NCBI RefSeq assembly: GCF_047511655.1
Contig: NC_133401.1
Coordinates: 17,172,501 to 17,236,500, forward strand
DNA from: Castor canadensis
Lineage: Eukaryota > Chordata > Mammalia > Rodentia > Castoridae
Reading direction: 5' to 3'
Length of the DNA: 64,000 bases
The translations under genes were made by a program, and so were the position numbers. Shown here in pieces: positions 45,961 to 58,587 of this stretch. The notes below the pieces were generated by a model that was not told where the DNA came from, did not search any database, and worked only from the letters and a program-made list of their open reading frames with translations. The first letter of the stretch is position 1. Every line of letters starts with the position of its first letter.

Positions 45961-48900
45961 GCTCTGCAGGAAAATGAGGACGGGGAAAGAAGGTTAATTA
46001 GAGGTTCAGGTTCCTTGGGGGTGGGCTGTAGCCCAGGTCATGGCTGTGATTGAAGATTAGGTCTGTCCCCTTTACCCTGGAAGCTGCATCAGGCAGTCAT
46101 GGTTGTGGGGGTCACTTGGGTATACAGTGGACAGGAAAACAGATGATCCACCAGGTTCCTTAACCCAGGAGGTGACCCAGTGATGTTAGGGAATCTGCAG
46201 TTCTCCTCCCTGGCCCACAGAGGGCATTGCTTGGCTTTGGAGCTGAAGCAGGTGACTCACAGGGTTTTTATAATTGTAGGAGCTGAAGTCAGAGTTTCTG
46301 AAAGACAAGAGAGGACTCATCTCCCCCAACTCTTCCTCTTCCGCTAGTACCTCCATGTCACCCCCAACACTAAGTTGTCTTTAGCAAAAGGAAGTCAGTC
46401 GCAGGACACAACTTGTCAGATTGAAATAGTGACTCCCTGCCCGTGACATCCTGCAAGTTTCCACCACCCCCATCTGTCGCACCCTGCCCACCTCTCCCAA
46501 CCGCACATGCCCTGCCCAGGGCCAGGACTGAGAGCACTGCTCATGAGGTCACAGCCAGTGTCTTTCAGGAGGACACTGTCCAATCAGGAGCCTTTCCTCT
46601 CCAAATGTGGACATTCCAGTCTGAATGGGTTCCAAGGGCGGAGACTAGTGTCAATATTGTTGATGTCACTCACAAAACCAGCACAGGGGCCTAGGTCCTT
46701 AAGGACATGGTATTTCTGCCTATTGGCTCCCTTCTCTTCCGGTTAGTGGCATTTTATTCAAGGGACACATGTATTCAGCACTTTGTGTGCCCCGTTTTAC
46801 AACAGGCTCTCAGACTGAGTGCCAGACCAGCCCTGCCAAACCCACTGTTCTCATCCGTTCACAAGAGAGAGAACATGAAAGAGACGAACATGGAAAATTG
46901 TGCCCGGCAACTGATGACTTTTGAGGCAAGTGCTGTGATTGATGTCAGTGTCCTCGTTTATTTGTTTCTTGACACTCTGGGCACACTCATTTCTAGACTC
47001 TCAGATAGGTCATGAGCCCATGACAGTTGGGACTGCAAAGGTCTCCCTCATAGGAATTTCACCTGCTTCTTTTCGGACCATGCTTGCTGTGAGGTATGGA
47101 GTAGATTTTCCTCTGAGAGAAGAACTTTCAGGTGAGAAGTGAGAGGAGCTGCTCCCCTGGGGAGGCTGGCAGGCCCGTCCTTGTCTGTTTCTGCTCTTCC
47201 TTTTCTTCATACTGTGCGCAGCCCATGTAATGACGTCAAAGCTATGGTTCTTGTACAGCTGCCATCAAATAGGAATCTCAGGATGAAGTTAGCTCTGTGC
47301 CCAGGCTCTTCCTCCTCCCTGATTGGCAGCCTGGGTCTGGCAGCCCTGGAGAGGGTGGGTCCCATGTTTGGAGGAGTGGGGATAATGGGTGATTCAGGCA
47401 AAGAGGTCCTTAAACCTCCCCCATGGGACACAGGTGAGCAGCAGCTTCACAGGGAGAGTGGGAGGCCACCTGGAAGAAGGGGAGGTTTGAAGATCTGTGA
47501 CTTTCAATTCTTACCCAATCACTATGGCGGGAACAAGATTTGAATTAGATATGCCCCAAACATGGTGCATGAATTCACCTACTTTATTTTCTCATTCAGT
47601 CACTCAATACACCCTAGGCACTTACTCTATGCTAATTAATGCTGGGGACACTATTGTGACAGTCCCAGGCCCTGTCCTTCTGGGGCATGTAGTCTAGAGA
47701 AGGACACATTTCCCCAATACAGTGATGCCCCAGAGAGAGCCAGGCAGGGCTCACAGAGTTTTTGTCACAGGGGCCAAGGATCTAGGGACTGCTTTCTGGA
47801 GAAGGGGACTAAAGACAGTCGTTGGATGACCTTTGGCACCCCACTTGTCCCTCTTGCAGGCTATGGTTCTGTAGAGTGCAGTGGGAATGAAACATTCTCA
47901 GATGAGTGGGAAGCCCCTGAGAGAGCCAGGCTTTGTTCTGTTTTTTTCAGGGACAGGAAGAACTCCTGAAATGGCCCAATTTTTTTCCTGTCCTCTTAGG
48001 TCAAGTGCTCCCCCTGTGTTTCCAGTCCCCCTGGAGTATGAAACCCAGGACAGGCTCTTCCAGGGCACATGAACAGGAGGCTCAGGTAGTTTCCTGTGCT
48101 TTTCTAGGCCACTGAGGTCCCCGGTCCTGTGGAGGGACGACCATGGAGTCTGAGTGGCCTTGGGAAGCATTGGGGAACTGATGGGGTGCTAGGGGTGGAG
48201 GGGTGGAGGTATTGCACTGTTTGGCCATTTGACTTGCCTGTGGGGAGGTTTCTTCGGCTGAGTATGATGTAGACATTGGCCTCCCAGTGTAATGCTTGCC
48301 CAGTCCCACATTTCAGCTGGCTAGGCCTCAACTGAGAGCTACATTTTATCATCAGAGTTGATGAGTCCACAGACCAGAGCCACCGTGTCTCTCCAAACTT
48401 CCTCAGGCAGTGAAACAGGCAGCCTTACCCTGGCGGGGAGGGCATCACGCTCTCCATCAGAGATCTGGTCTCAGTTGGTTTGTTCCTGCAGCCACATCGG
48501 CTTTCAACAGTCTGTTTTGTGGGCTGAGGAAGCTCAGGGTGCCTGACAAGTGACCAGATGTGCTCAATGTTGCAATGGACCCACTGGCACCAGCAGTGAT
48601 GGTATCCATCACAGTGACTGGAGATGTCACAGAGCCCGCTGGAACACGGTGTTTGGCTGTCAACTTGGCTGAAGCATCTTCTCTACCTTCTGAGGGATGC
48701 TTATATGGCCAGGCATGCCATCTATGTCACAGAAGTGCCATTTGACATTGATCTCACCTGCCATTGTCACCAGTGGATGGGAGGATACTTGGTCACTATA
48801 CCATTGCCAGGGGTGTCCACTTCATAGTGACATCCTCATGCTGTCCTTACTGCACAGACCCTGAAGAGACCCTGGGCCTGACAGCCACAGGCCTGTGATA

Positions 48901-50440
48901 AGGCGCCTGATGAACCCTACAGACCACACCCTGAGGTGAGTGTTTTAGGGTCCACCTGGTCTAGAGATCAACACCAGATCCCAGAGCCCATCAGTCAAAC
49001 GCCTACAAAAAAAGGAAAGCTAACACCTTATTGGACTTAGTGTTGGAGACACAGCGGAGCCTACCTGGTGTCTTGCGGGCCCCTCTGCTCCCTACAGCCA
49101 GGAAGGTAGCTATTCTCCTTTGGAGGACCAGGGAGGACAAGGCAGTTGGTGCCCACAGCAGGCTGTCACTCAGGCCCTGCCAGGGGGCCCTTGGAGCCCC
49201 GCCCCATCTGGGTACCAGTGTCAGTGCTAAGAAGTCACAGATTCTACAGGAGGCTTTGACAAAACAAACAAACAAAAAGCCACCAGCATCTGGTGATCCA
49301 TGTCTCCAGACTTACAGACTTGCAAAAGTAGCCAATGCTTACAAACCTATTAAAAAAACAGTTTTTAACCTGTTTTGAGCTCTGACCCAACGCATTGAGG
49401 TCATGTTTCTGCCCTCCCTCAGAGGACAGAAACAGGGACTGCAATAAGGATGCAAATCAGACTGGAAGTGAACCCTGGCAAATGCTAAAGAGCTTCCCAC
49501 TGATTCACAGATGGCCCACTAATGCCCAAGTCTGGCAATGCCCGAGTCTGGAGGAGTAGAACAGGCAGCCGGCACTGTCCATCTAAGACGGGGACGTCAT
49601 CACAGACAGTGCAGCAGCTGCTGTGCGTGGGGCTGACTCATACACAGAATGGCTGAGCCCAGAGAGGGCAGAAGGCTGGGGAAACAGGAGTTGGAGGGGT
49701 GGCGGGGTGCAGTCACCTTGTGAGCCTGTGAGACATGGACTTGTCAGTGCACTGGGAAGCCAGATGGGTCCTCACAGGGACAGAGGTGATCAGATGTATG
49801 TTTATGGAGTGATACCCATATCCTTCTGCTATGAAGAGGGTGGACAGGAGAGTGAGGCTGAGGCAGGGGACCACTGAGGCACAGCTGGAGCAGAACAACC
49901 CTGCAGTGACGGAGGGGGAAAGGCCATGCTCTCCCTGGGGCAGGTGGGAGGCACTGGCTCCTCTCCCTCCAGGATCTGGAAGAGCAGGGCGCTCCGAACT
50001 GTGAGTCATGGTGTCGGTGTGGTTGTACCACCACTGGGTTTGTGATCATGAATATTTTTAAGTTAAAATAGGATCTGTTATAAGTAGAAGAGTGTGCAGG
50101 GCACAGAACTTGTCAGTTGCTGGGAAGTTGAACTTCACTGTGGATCCCGTGGCACAATGACACCCCTGTGAGTCACAGTGAATGGCTAGTAACACTGGAA
50201 GAGAAAGGCTCAAAGTGGGCTTGGCTCCCCTAAGCCTGCAACGTCTTTGATGCCCTCACACATCTCCCACACAGTGGTCCAGTTCTTACAGCCTCAGTCC
50301 CTAGTGCCCTCACTAAAACCCTGTGCCAAGAGGCCTGGTAAAACTGGATCTGGGTACCAGCCAGTTGGAGACAAATGTGTCACCTGGGGCAGGGTTGGGG
50401 TTGGAGTCCCTGAGGACAGAGGAGCCCAGTCTTCTCCAAG
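45960..50440. other. Intergenic, no gene recognised
   Basis: Several open frames of 60-135 codons occur but none shows a domain, signal peptide or splice-supported homology. About 47550-47720 resembles an ancient interspersed repeat ('CACCCTAGGCACTTACTCTA'). Confidence 0.4.
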
Positions 50441-50449
50441 GCCTGAGCC

Positions 50450-51700
50450 TGGTCACTCAGTGTGTCTGAGTCAGGCCCAGGGAGGGAGGTGGAAGGAGGT
50501 CAGGACAGAGCAGGGGGCTCAGAGGACGGACAGTGTGAGAGCAGCAGGGAGTACAAGGCTCCATGGGCGCTGAAAGGCCCTGGCTCTGCTGTCAGGAGGC
50601 TTTGGGGGTCAGTCAGCCCTGGGCTGGAATCCTTTCTACACAGTTCCTCAAAGGGTCATGTGAGCATTTTCTGGTAGGCCTGTTCAACTCCTGGCTAATA
50701 GGAAAAAACTAATCTCGGATTTTTTATTCTGACAGCTTTCCAGCCCAGCCTCAGCCCTGTGCCCACACACACACACCCCCACACACACACAGCTGGGCTC
50801 CTTGTATTAACATGAGAAGATCAAAACCTTCAAATCAGGTCCACAGGCAGCAGCCTTCACCCTGGCCCCTGGTCCCAGTCACAAAATGGCCAAAGTCAAC
50901 TCCCTGTTTCTCCTTTGATTCACACTAGACCAAGTCCTCTGCCTTCTCCTGGGGACTTCTACATTGTTTTCTGGGTGAAAGATAATCTTCACTTCATGTC
51001 CATAGGATGCATGTGTCATTCAATTTGCAATCTGTCTCGATTCCTAAGCAGAAGCCTGTATAATAAATCCCAAGCCAGCTGCCTCTGCTCTCTCCCAGAG
51101 CTGCCAACTCTAGCTGGTCGCTGTCTGGGGACACATCTGCCAAAGTGACTGGAATCAGAGCTCTAAAAAAAGGAGCCAGGGTGTCGGGTACCCAGCTCTT
51201 GGGGACTCTGTCTCTTCAAGGGTCAGAAGCTGCTCATGATCTCATTAGAAATTTCTTATTTCATGGGAAATAAGAATAAAGTCAAGCCTGTATGCTGGAC
51301 TCTCATCCTAGCTCCCTATATGCATGGGGTCCCACTGCAGGTCACAGACACAGTCTGGACTGGACCAGGCACCCCAGATCCCAGCCCTACAACTTCAATC
51401 AACCCTGAGCCCAACTCTCCAGAAAGGGTGAGCTGGTCCTGACTGCAGGCACACAGCCCTGGACCAGCCAAAGGTGAGCCTTCCCCACACATCCTAGGTG
51501 GTGCCAAGAGGTGTGTGCTTCTGGAATATGACACACAGAGAACCTTGGCACTCCCTCCTGTCACAAACTGAATCCTCATCCTGGTTGCATCAGGAGGTTA
51601 TTTCCACATGCCCCCAGGGAGCCTCTCAGAGGTGACAGGCAGAATTTTGTGGAATTTCAGGGTTTCAGGAAGAATGTCAGATATGCAGGTGACACTGAGG
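50450..51700 (+). repeat. Local triplicated block, copy 2
   Basis: Shares the purine-rich lead-in, the MIR-like part ('GGCTTTGGGGGTCAGTCAGC') and the 'GTCTGGACTGGACCAGGCAC' segment with copies 1 and 3; more diverged and lengthened, including a CA-rich patch at 50764-50791. Confidence 0.5.
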
Positions 51701-52069
51701 AGGTGGGGCCTGGACCTCCCCAGGGCCAGAGGCGTTCCTGCTGGTGACGCTGTGTTATTGGCAGAGCTCTGTGTTCAACCTGTTCTGTGCAGGTTTTCAG
51801 GCTAGTGCCTGCTCCCTAAACCAGAGTCTTAGCTGCCAATGCCTGGAGGGTCAGGCAGATCCCTTCCTGCTTCCCAGGCTGCACAGCAGCACAACAACTC
51901 CAGGGAAAAGAAGCCACTCAGGTTGCAATCAGTAGAAGCTTTAGTGCAGGGAGCAGGAACTGGCCAGTTCTGCAGGACTGCACGTGCTGGCTCCGTGCAC
52001 AGTATCTCAAAGTGACCATAACATCTGGAAACATTTATATTTGCTTCATTAAAAAAAGAAGAAAACACT

Positions 52070-52286
52070 GGTGGCCAGGCACCAGTGTCTCACACCTGTA
52101 ATCCTAGCTACTTAGGAGGCAGAGATCAGGAGGATCTTGGTTCGAAGCCAGTCCAGGCAAATAGTTCAAGATGCCCTATCTTGAAAATACCGAGCACAAA
52201 ACAGGGCTGGCAGAGTGGTTCAAGTGGTAGAGCACCTGCCTAGCAAGCATGAGGTCCTGAGTTCAAACTCCAGTACCACCAAAAGA
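52070..52286 (+). repeat. Dimeric B1/ID SINE, near consensus
   Basis: 'GGCCAGGCACCAGTGTCTCA' left half and 'GGGCTGGCAGAGTGGTTCAA' right half with 'GTGGTAGAGCACCTGCCTAG'. One of the least diverged copies, useful as a lineage marker. Confidence 0.92.
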
Positions 52287-52289
52287 ACC

Positions 52290-52940
52290 TAAAATAGTCA
52301 GCAGTAAGGTTAGGGTCAACAGCAGATGATGACCTTGGAAATTTATCCAAAATTCTGGTTCTTACTTTACCTAGGTCATGCTGCATGAATAAGTGCACTG
52401 AAGTTACAAGTCCACAGACATAGACAACATAGTTATGTTGTGAGAGCACACCACTAACAGTGTAACTGAACCCACTGGGTTTGCACATTGGTGAGCACAA
52501 AGTCAAAAGCAAGAAAGGCCAAGAAGTAAAATACTGAAGATGTATTACTGGAAGCAGGTATAGGGAGAATAGGAGTTATCGCTGTCCCCAAACAAAGAAG
52601 CATGGGGTTTTATTCAAAAATCTATACACATTCCTGTGGTAGAGCCACCCCTGAGCATTCTCAGGGTAAGAGCATAGTTCAAGAAGGGAAAATGGCAGTC
52701 ATGCTTAGCTCCAAGTCATTCAGTAAGTGTCCAAAAAGTTAAAATGGTGGACAGAACAGTGTTGGGCAAGCTCAGCTGACTTCATAAATATGGTGGACAG
52801 GAATGGCCCTGGTCATACTCAGTTTTCTCCAAAAAGTTTTGGCTGAAACAAAAAGAAAGGACACCATGAAGGCACCTTAATATGGGACTCTTTTCATAAA
52901 GGAACCTGCCTCTCTTAGTGGCTAACAGCAGAATTGCAGG
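52290..52940. other. Intergenic, no gene recognised
   Basis: No exon or named repeat is seen. Confidence 0.4.
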
Positions 52941-52945
52941 TTTTT

Positions 52946-53233
52946 GGTAGGTAGGTAGGTTGGTTGGTTGGTTGGTTGGCTGTTTTGTTGGTTGGTTGAT
53001 TGTCTGGTTGGTTGGCTGGCTGACTGGTTTGTTAATTGTTTGGTTGTCTGGTTGGTTGGCTGGCTGGTTGTTTGGTTGGTTGGTTGGTTGGTTGGCTGGT
53101 TGGTTGGCTGGCTGGTTGTTTGGTTGGTTGGTTGGTTGGCTGGCTGGTTGGCTGGCTGGTTGTTTGGTTGGTTGGTTGGTTGGCTGGTTGGTTGGTTGGC
53201 TGGCTGGTTGATTGGTTGGCTGGCTGGCTGGTT
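52946..53233. repeat. (TTGG)n-derived minisatellite with TTGG/CTGG/TTTG variants
   Basis: A 288-bp array of tetranucleotides. The phrase GGCTGGCTGGTTGTTTGG recurs at 53058, 53106 and 53150 (spacing 48 and 44), so a higher-order unit of 44-48 bp has formed. Open frames through it (Trp-Leu-Val-Gly or Asn-Gln-Pro-Thr repeats) exist only because the unit has no stop. Confidence 0.95.
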
Positions 53234-53254
53234 ATCATTCTTAGTGATACTGCA

Positions 53255-53322
53255 GTTTGAGCTCAATGCTTTGCACTGGCTAAGCAAGGGCTCTACCACT
53301 TGAGCCATATCCCTGGCCCATG
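53255..53322 (-). repeat. ID-like SINE fragment, minus strand
   Basis: 'GCTAAGCAAGGGCTCTACCA' and 'CTTGAGCCATATCCCTGGCC' are antisense ID. Confidence 0.65.
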
Positions 53323-53324
53323 AT

Positions 53325-54640
53325 CTCAGGACCTGTGATTTGTCAAGGATGGAAAATACCAGAAATACCTATTAAAGGCTTTCATGTTGCATATGGCCAG
53401 AAACAGTATCAGGAAGAGTGTGGTCCTTGTCCTCTCAGAAAAGGAGACACTAAGCTTAGATTTTCAGATGCAGTAGAAACAAAGCAAGAGAATCAAAGAC
53501 CAGAGCTGATGGGCACAAGGCTCAGCCCCCAAGGAGAGACACGCTGACCCGGTTGCCTGGGGACACAAACCAAGACTCCCCACACAGTGCTGGAGAGGGG
53601 AGCAGGTTAGCCAGGCCTAGAAAGGGGCCAGAACAGGCCTTAAGTCTAGAACTTGACCTGACAAGTGGACACCACGGTTTCTCACTGAGGAAGAATTATC
53701 TTCCATGAAAGATCTGTGTGCCTTTCCCTGTCCCAGGTGCTACTAGGGACGCACAATGGCAGAAAGTAGACTCTATGTCAACACTGGGGGACTCAAAATA
53801 ACTCCACCCTTGATATCTAAGATAACTGGGTGAAGACAAAGGGTCTGGGAGCCATAGTGGTTTCATGATCCAGCCTGGGAGGTGTGGAGAGCCTCCTGGA
53901 GGAGGGGACAGGTGAGCTCACATTTCAAGGTGAGCTAGGACTATGACTGCTTCATTGAGGCTGAGCCCAAGGAGCAAAGGGCACAGAACAGGGAAGGGGC
54001 AGGAAGAGGCAGCTGTCCCAGGTCTCCTGGGCCCTGGAGGACACTGAACTTTGTCCTGAGGCACTGGACACAAGAACCTGGTCTTAGCAAGGAGGGAAGT
54101 GACCAGGCTGCATGTGTGGAGCATCTTGAAGAGTTGACCTGTATATAGGCAGGTGATCCTGTAATCACCAGCGTTCCCCCCGTCCTTTCTCCACAGGAAG
54201 AGGGACACAGTTCCCCTCCCAGTGGTTTCTCTCCTCCTCTTCCTCTTCTCTCTCTTGAAACTGCAGGACAGAGCAGTTCTTCAACTGTGGATGACAACAC
54301 TTTAGTAGGTTGTGTAAGTGTTAAAGTTGGCCACGAATGATGTTGTCTTTTAAATTAAGAAGTAGAAAATAGCTTAGTGGGCACTGCACAGAATCTTAGC
54401 AAATGTTCTTACTGGAAATTTCCTTCATTGCCTGGTGCAAACCATGTCAGACACCATATTCATTTTCTTCCAGGGACTTGCAGCCAAACTTCAGGCCTGG
54501 GCTACTTTCCTTCTTGGCTTATGCTCCTGTCTTACCTTCCTCCTCTCATCCTCCAGGGACAGGTTCACCCCTCAAGGCAGGGATTCCAGCGCTGTGACCT
54601 GAGGGAGAAACCCGGCTGCTCTCTCTGGCCCTGAGCTGGT
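53325..54640. other. Intergenic; ancient repeat near 53880-54020
   Basis: 53880-54020 ('TCCTGGAGGAGGGGACAGGT') resembles a widespread ancient element also seen near 3950. No exon is supported. Confidence 0.4.
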
Positions 54641-54649
54641 CTCTCAAAA

Positions 54650-55475
54650 CAGCTGAGTCAGACAAAGGGGGAGAAAGAGGAGGAAGACGAGGACAGAACA
54701 GGACAGGGAGCTACCAGATGCTGGAGGCCAGTGGGGACAGTGAGACTTTGTGGACACTGGGTACCCCTGACTCTATAGTCAGGAAGTTTTGGGGCCAAAC
54801 AGCCCTGGTTTCAAGTCCTCCTGCTGCCCTTTCTTAAAGTGTTAACGCTTTCTGCACACAGTGTTCTCCAGTCTCAACCCCAGCCCCCGCATAACTCCAT
54901 CCTCTCCCGCTCACTCTGGGTGTCACAGTCTAGGGACACCTCTTTCTTCCTCACGCATGCCCAGCTCTGTGAGGCAGGATGGGGCATCTCTGCCTCTAGC
55001 CATGGATAAAGAAGGTTCTGGGTTTCCAGAATAAATGTGTGAGAACCCAGCAATCATTTAATTCTTTCCCCTAATCATTGGGTTCAAGCAATACACCTGC
55101 TGGAGTCCCATTTCTGGTCATTGACAGGGACTGGACTAGAAGCCAGGTCCCCTGAGCTGCAGTCCAGGGGCCTCCACACACCCCTGGCCCAGCCCCTGAG
55201 GGAAGGGCAGGCAGGCCCTGCTCACAGACACCCTGCATGAGACCCAGGCGGAAGGTGCCACGGCTGCTGGGAGAGGCTGGCAGAGCTGGGCTCCTGGAAT
55301 GTGAGACCCAGGGTGACATGACATCCCCTGCTCTTACCTGCTTGCCCTTTTCCACAGGAATAATGGAAAGAATCTCCCCTGGTACACAGGGCTGTCATTT
55401 CCATCTGGGCCTGGGGAGCTCTTCCCAAGGACAGGTGGGAATGAGGTGAAGAACGTCAGGTATGTAGAAGGAGGA
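54650..55475 (+). repeat. Local triplicated block, copy 3
   Basis: Best match to copy 1 (42780-43640): 'GGGAAGGGCAGGCAGGCCCT' with 'GCTCACAG', 'CACCCTGCATGAGACCCA' and 'GGCAGAGCTGGGCTCCTGGA' appear in both at the same spacing. Confidence 0.65.
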
Positions 55476-55974
55476 GTAGGGAGGCTCCGTATTTCTGACT
55501 CACACGGAGTTGTAACTTTGCTGCAACTACATGGTCAGGATCTGGTGGTACATCCCTGCCTACGTAAAGCTCTGCGTAGGACAGAATCCTGGGTGCCTCC
55601 TGTCCTAAGAGGGCAGGAAGGGCAGAGTGGACCCCAATGCCTACAGGGCCACTCTGCTGAATGGACCCTGGAAACCTCTCCACTTCTTGTGATACAAACT
55701 CCTGTGACTCACCATCACTGCAGAACTCGTTACTTGTGGCTGTTTTCCTGAGGTGTCTCCTTGCAGCTGTCCTAGAATGTAACAGGACCAGAGCACACAG
55801 CGCTCCTGGATGGAGGGAATACCTTTGCACTAGTTCACCTTGGAAACCAGAACTGAAGGACCTGGCAGGGGTCCGTCCATGTCCCCTGACAACTGTGGAG
55901 GACTTGTCAGGCCACTCAGAGCCCACACTCGCCAGAAAGGCCTAAAGAACTTCATTATATCCACCAGGAATGTC

Positions 55975-56850
55975 CACTTGTCAGTCTGCTGTCACTGCCA
56001 TCCATTGCCCTGTTCCTGATGATGTCATTCCAATTCTAGGGCCGTTCTCCCTGGTGTTGGTTTGTTATTTTGAAAAATTAGAGACTACAGGAGTTTGCTC
56101 CAGTGAGCCCACACGGTGTTCCCAGTTTTCCGAATTTCAGCCTTAACACAATACACATGTTAAAATCCTGTGAGGTGCCTTGGCTAATGGGGCACTTCTG
56201 TGATAAAGGATGTCACCCTCAGTACTGCAGTGTTGCTGGGAAGGACACTACTGCTTTAGTTGGGTTCCCATAGAAGGTGTGATTGCTTCTAGAACTTTCT
56301 GGTAACTTCCAGTACTCGAGCCTTGATAACTTGGATCCTTTAGTTTAAAGCCAGACATCTTGATGGAAGCTGCAGAAAACTGGAATCCAGGCCCACCAGG
56401 CTAAGCAGTCACCTAAACCTGCTGTGAGCTTTCTGTGGGAAGGTGTGGGAAGATCCCGTGAGCATTCCCACATTTCCTTGTTCCCGTCTTTGGGATGTCA
56501 GAAAGTGGGAACAAAATCAGAATATCCTGACCCCGGCGTGTGAGGGGTCAGGTGGCTGTGCTCTCCACCATCGTCCTCATCTCAGCCAGGATCCCAAGGT
56601 GCTGGACAAGCCTAGCAGCTGCCAGAGGCCACAAGACAAGCAAACCACACTCCAGAAAGGAAATCCACCTGAAGCCTGCTCATTTCCATAATTGCCTCAC
56701 TGGCAGTGAACTTCCCAAGTTCCCCCAGGCTAAATTCTCAACCTGGTGAACAGCACAGCTGATCTTCCTTTCCTTCCTGGTCTTAGCCCTAATTGACGTG
56801 GACTCTGGCTCCCCCGTGTGGTGGAGAGTGGAATACTCACTTTGAAAGTT
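55975..56850 (+). repeat. Direct duplicate, copy B (matches 31530-32470)
   Basis: Shares in order 'CTGCTGTCACTGCC', 'TTGGCTAATGGGGC'-like, 'ATAACTTGGATCC', 'CCAGACATCTTGATGG' and 'GGCTCCCCCGTGTG' with copy A about 24.4 kb to the left. Confidence 0.6.
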
Positions 56851-56877
56851 CTTCCCCTTTTCCCTCCCTGATCTTTG

Positions 56878-57126
56878 TTGTTGGTTTTTTTTGTTTTGTT
56901 TTTTTAATTTTTATTTTATTCATATGTGCATACAATGTTTGGGTCATTTCTCCCCCTTCCCCTACCTCCTCCCTTCCCCCCCCCACTCTCTCCCTCTTCC
57001 CCCCACCCCCTCGCTACCCAGCAGAAACTATTTTGCCCTTATCTCTAATTTTGTTGAAGAGAGAGTATAAGCAATAATAGGAAGGAACAAGGGTTTTTGC
57101 TAGTTGAGACAAGGATAGCTGTACAG
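56878..57126 (-). mobile_element. 5'-truncated LINE-1 3' end, minus strand, with target-site duplication
   Basis: In antisense it carries the T-rich tail, 'TTCATATGTGCATACAATGT', a C-rich (G-rich on the L1 strand) tract at 56953-57010 and 'CCCTTATCTCTAATTTTGTT'. It is flanked by CCTCCCTGATCTTTG (56863-56877) and CCTCCTTGATCTTTG (57127-57141), one mismatch in 15. Same L1 3' family as 7112-7566. Confidence 0.85.
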
Positions 57127-57141
57127 CCTCCTTGATCTTTG

Positions 57142-58585
57142 ACACAGAAGGATCCAGGCTAGTTAATATCACCTGTCACTGAGCCCACTGACTGGTGGGA
57201 CTCTTACCTGGACAAGTAGGCCTTCCTTTTGTCTCATCCCCAGAGACACAAGTAAAGAATAGGCCACCCGGGAGGGTCAGGTTGCAGGTGATTAACCAAG
57301 GACAGGACCACTCCTGGCTACAGTAGAGACCCAGTCCTTTTGTTACAGGAGCCCCTGGCAATAGTGCCTGGTTCTGGGTCTAGCCACTCCCCTGTATTAC
57401 GAGAAAATAGCATAATATGTAGAGAAATGGGAAATTAAATTTATTTATAGTTTTGGCCCCAAATGAGGACAGAGAAGTTCTTAATCCGTCTCCGCCCTAC
57501 TCAGAGCAGTGTCAAAAGTTGCAGAAAAGGTAAAATGAGAGCCAGGACATACACACGTGCAGGTGGTCTCTCGTGGAAGGTGAGGATTCTTCTGGCCTTG
57601 GGGAGGGGGTTCTGTGATGCCTATCTTCACTCCCAGTATGAGCCCTCCTACAGGAATCCTATTCCCCTGGTCCCCAGGCTCTCTATCTTACCTGCACTTT
57701 CTCTTTCTAAGGTTCCAGTTACCCTCCAGTCAACTTCCACCAAAAATATTAAATGGCAAGTTTCAGAGGTAATTCATATTTTAAGTTATGCATTGTTCTT
57801 GCTCAAGAGTTGAAATCTGGTGCTGGCTGGCATCATGGATCTTCTCTTGGCCCAGTGTATCCACCCTGTATATGCTACCCACCAGTTAGTCACTTAAGAG
57901 TTGTCTAGGGTATCAGATGGCTATGGTGGTATCACTGTGTTGGAGTCCTGCTTGCTTTGGTTTCTCCATTCTTAAGATAATATGAGCCAGTTCCCATATA
58001 ATCTGTCTAACCCAGATAGAGCCAGTTCCCACCTCCTGACCCCCAGACGAAGGGGATGGGTGGGTGAGAGGAGCCTCACACTGACCACCTTGTGTGGCCA
58101 CCTGTACAAGGCAGCAACCAGCACCAGGAGCACCACAGGATGGTCTCCTCATCGCCACCACTCAGCTGCTGCAAGGAACATGGCACCTGGTGGACAGTAC
58201 AGGCTTTGGTTGATTGAAAATGAAGCAGGGGTGGCACCAGCCCTGTGATACAAGGGAATCAGAGGCCAAGCCAGATCATGTCATCACCAGAAAAACACAG
58301 TGCTTTGAAAGCAGTTCAGGCTTCCTGTGCCCTGGAAGGAAGTCTGAAGAAACTCCAGCTGATGGCAGAAACACTTAGACTGCCTGCAGCATTGCAGACG
58401 GCACATGGGTTCAGCATCAGGAGTGGGGTGGGAAGAAAAAGACAGCAAGAAATAGGAAATGGAAGGATGGGAAGTCAGTGGGGGGACTTCCTCATGAGCA
58501 ATGTCACCCAGGTCTATGGAAAAGTAGAATAAAAATTCCACCATTACTGTGTCTGGGAAATAGAATCGACAAGCTCAGGTCACTA
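57142..58585. other. Intergenic, no gene recognised
   Basis: Frames at 57463-57813 and 58245-58532 have no recognisable domain or splice-supported structure. Confidence 0.4.
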
Positions 58586-58587
58586 AG

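Noticed and set aside
46200-46225. A possible CTCF-like core (CCCACAGAGGGCATT)
   Set aside because: Only about 12 of 15 core positions fit, too weak next to the three better sites.
52922-53308. Open frames encoding (WLVG)n and (NQPT)n repeats
   Set aside because: They are products of the TTGG tetranucleotide array, open in several frames at once.
57176-57361. Minus-strand frame with several cysteines that could suggest an extracellular domain
   Set aside because: Short, without splice sites, signal peptide or a family match I can defend.
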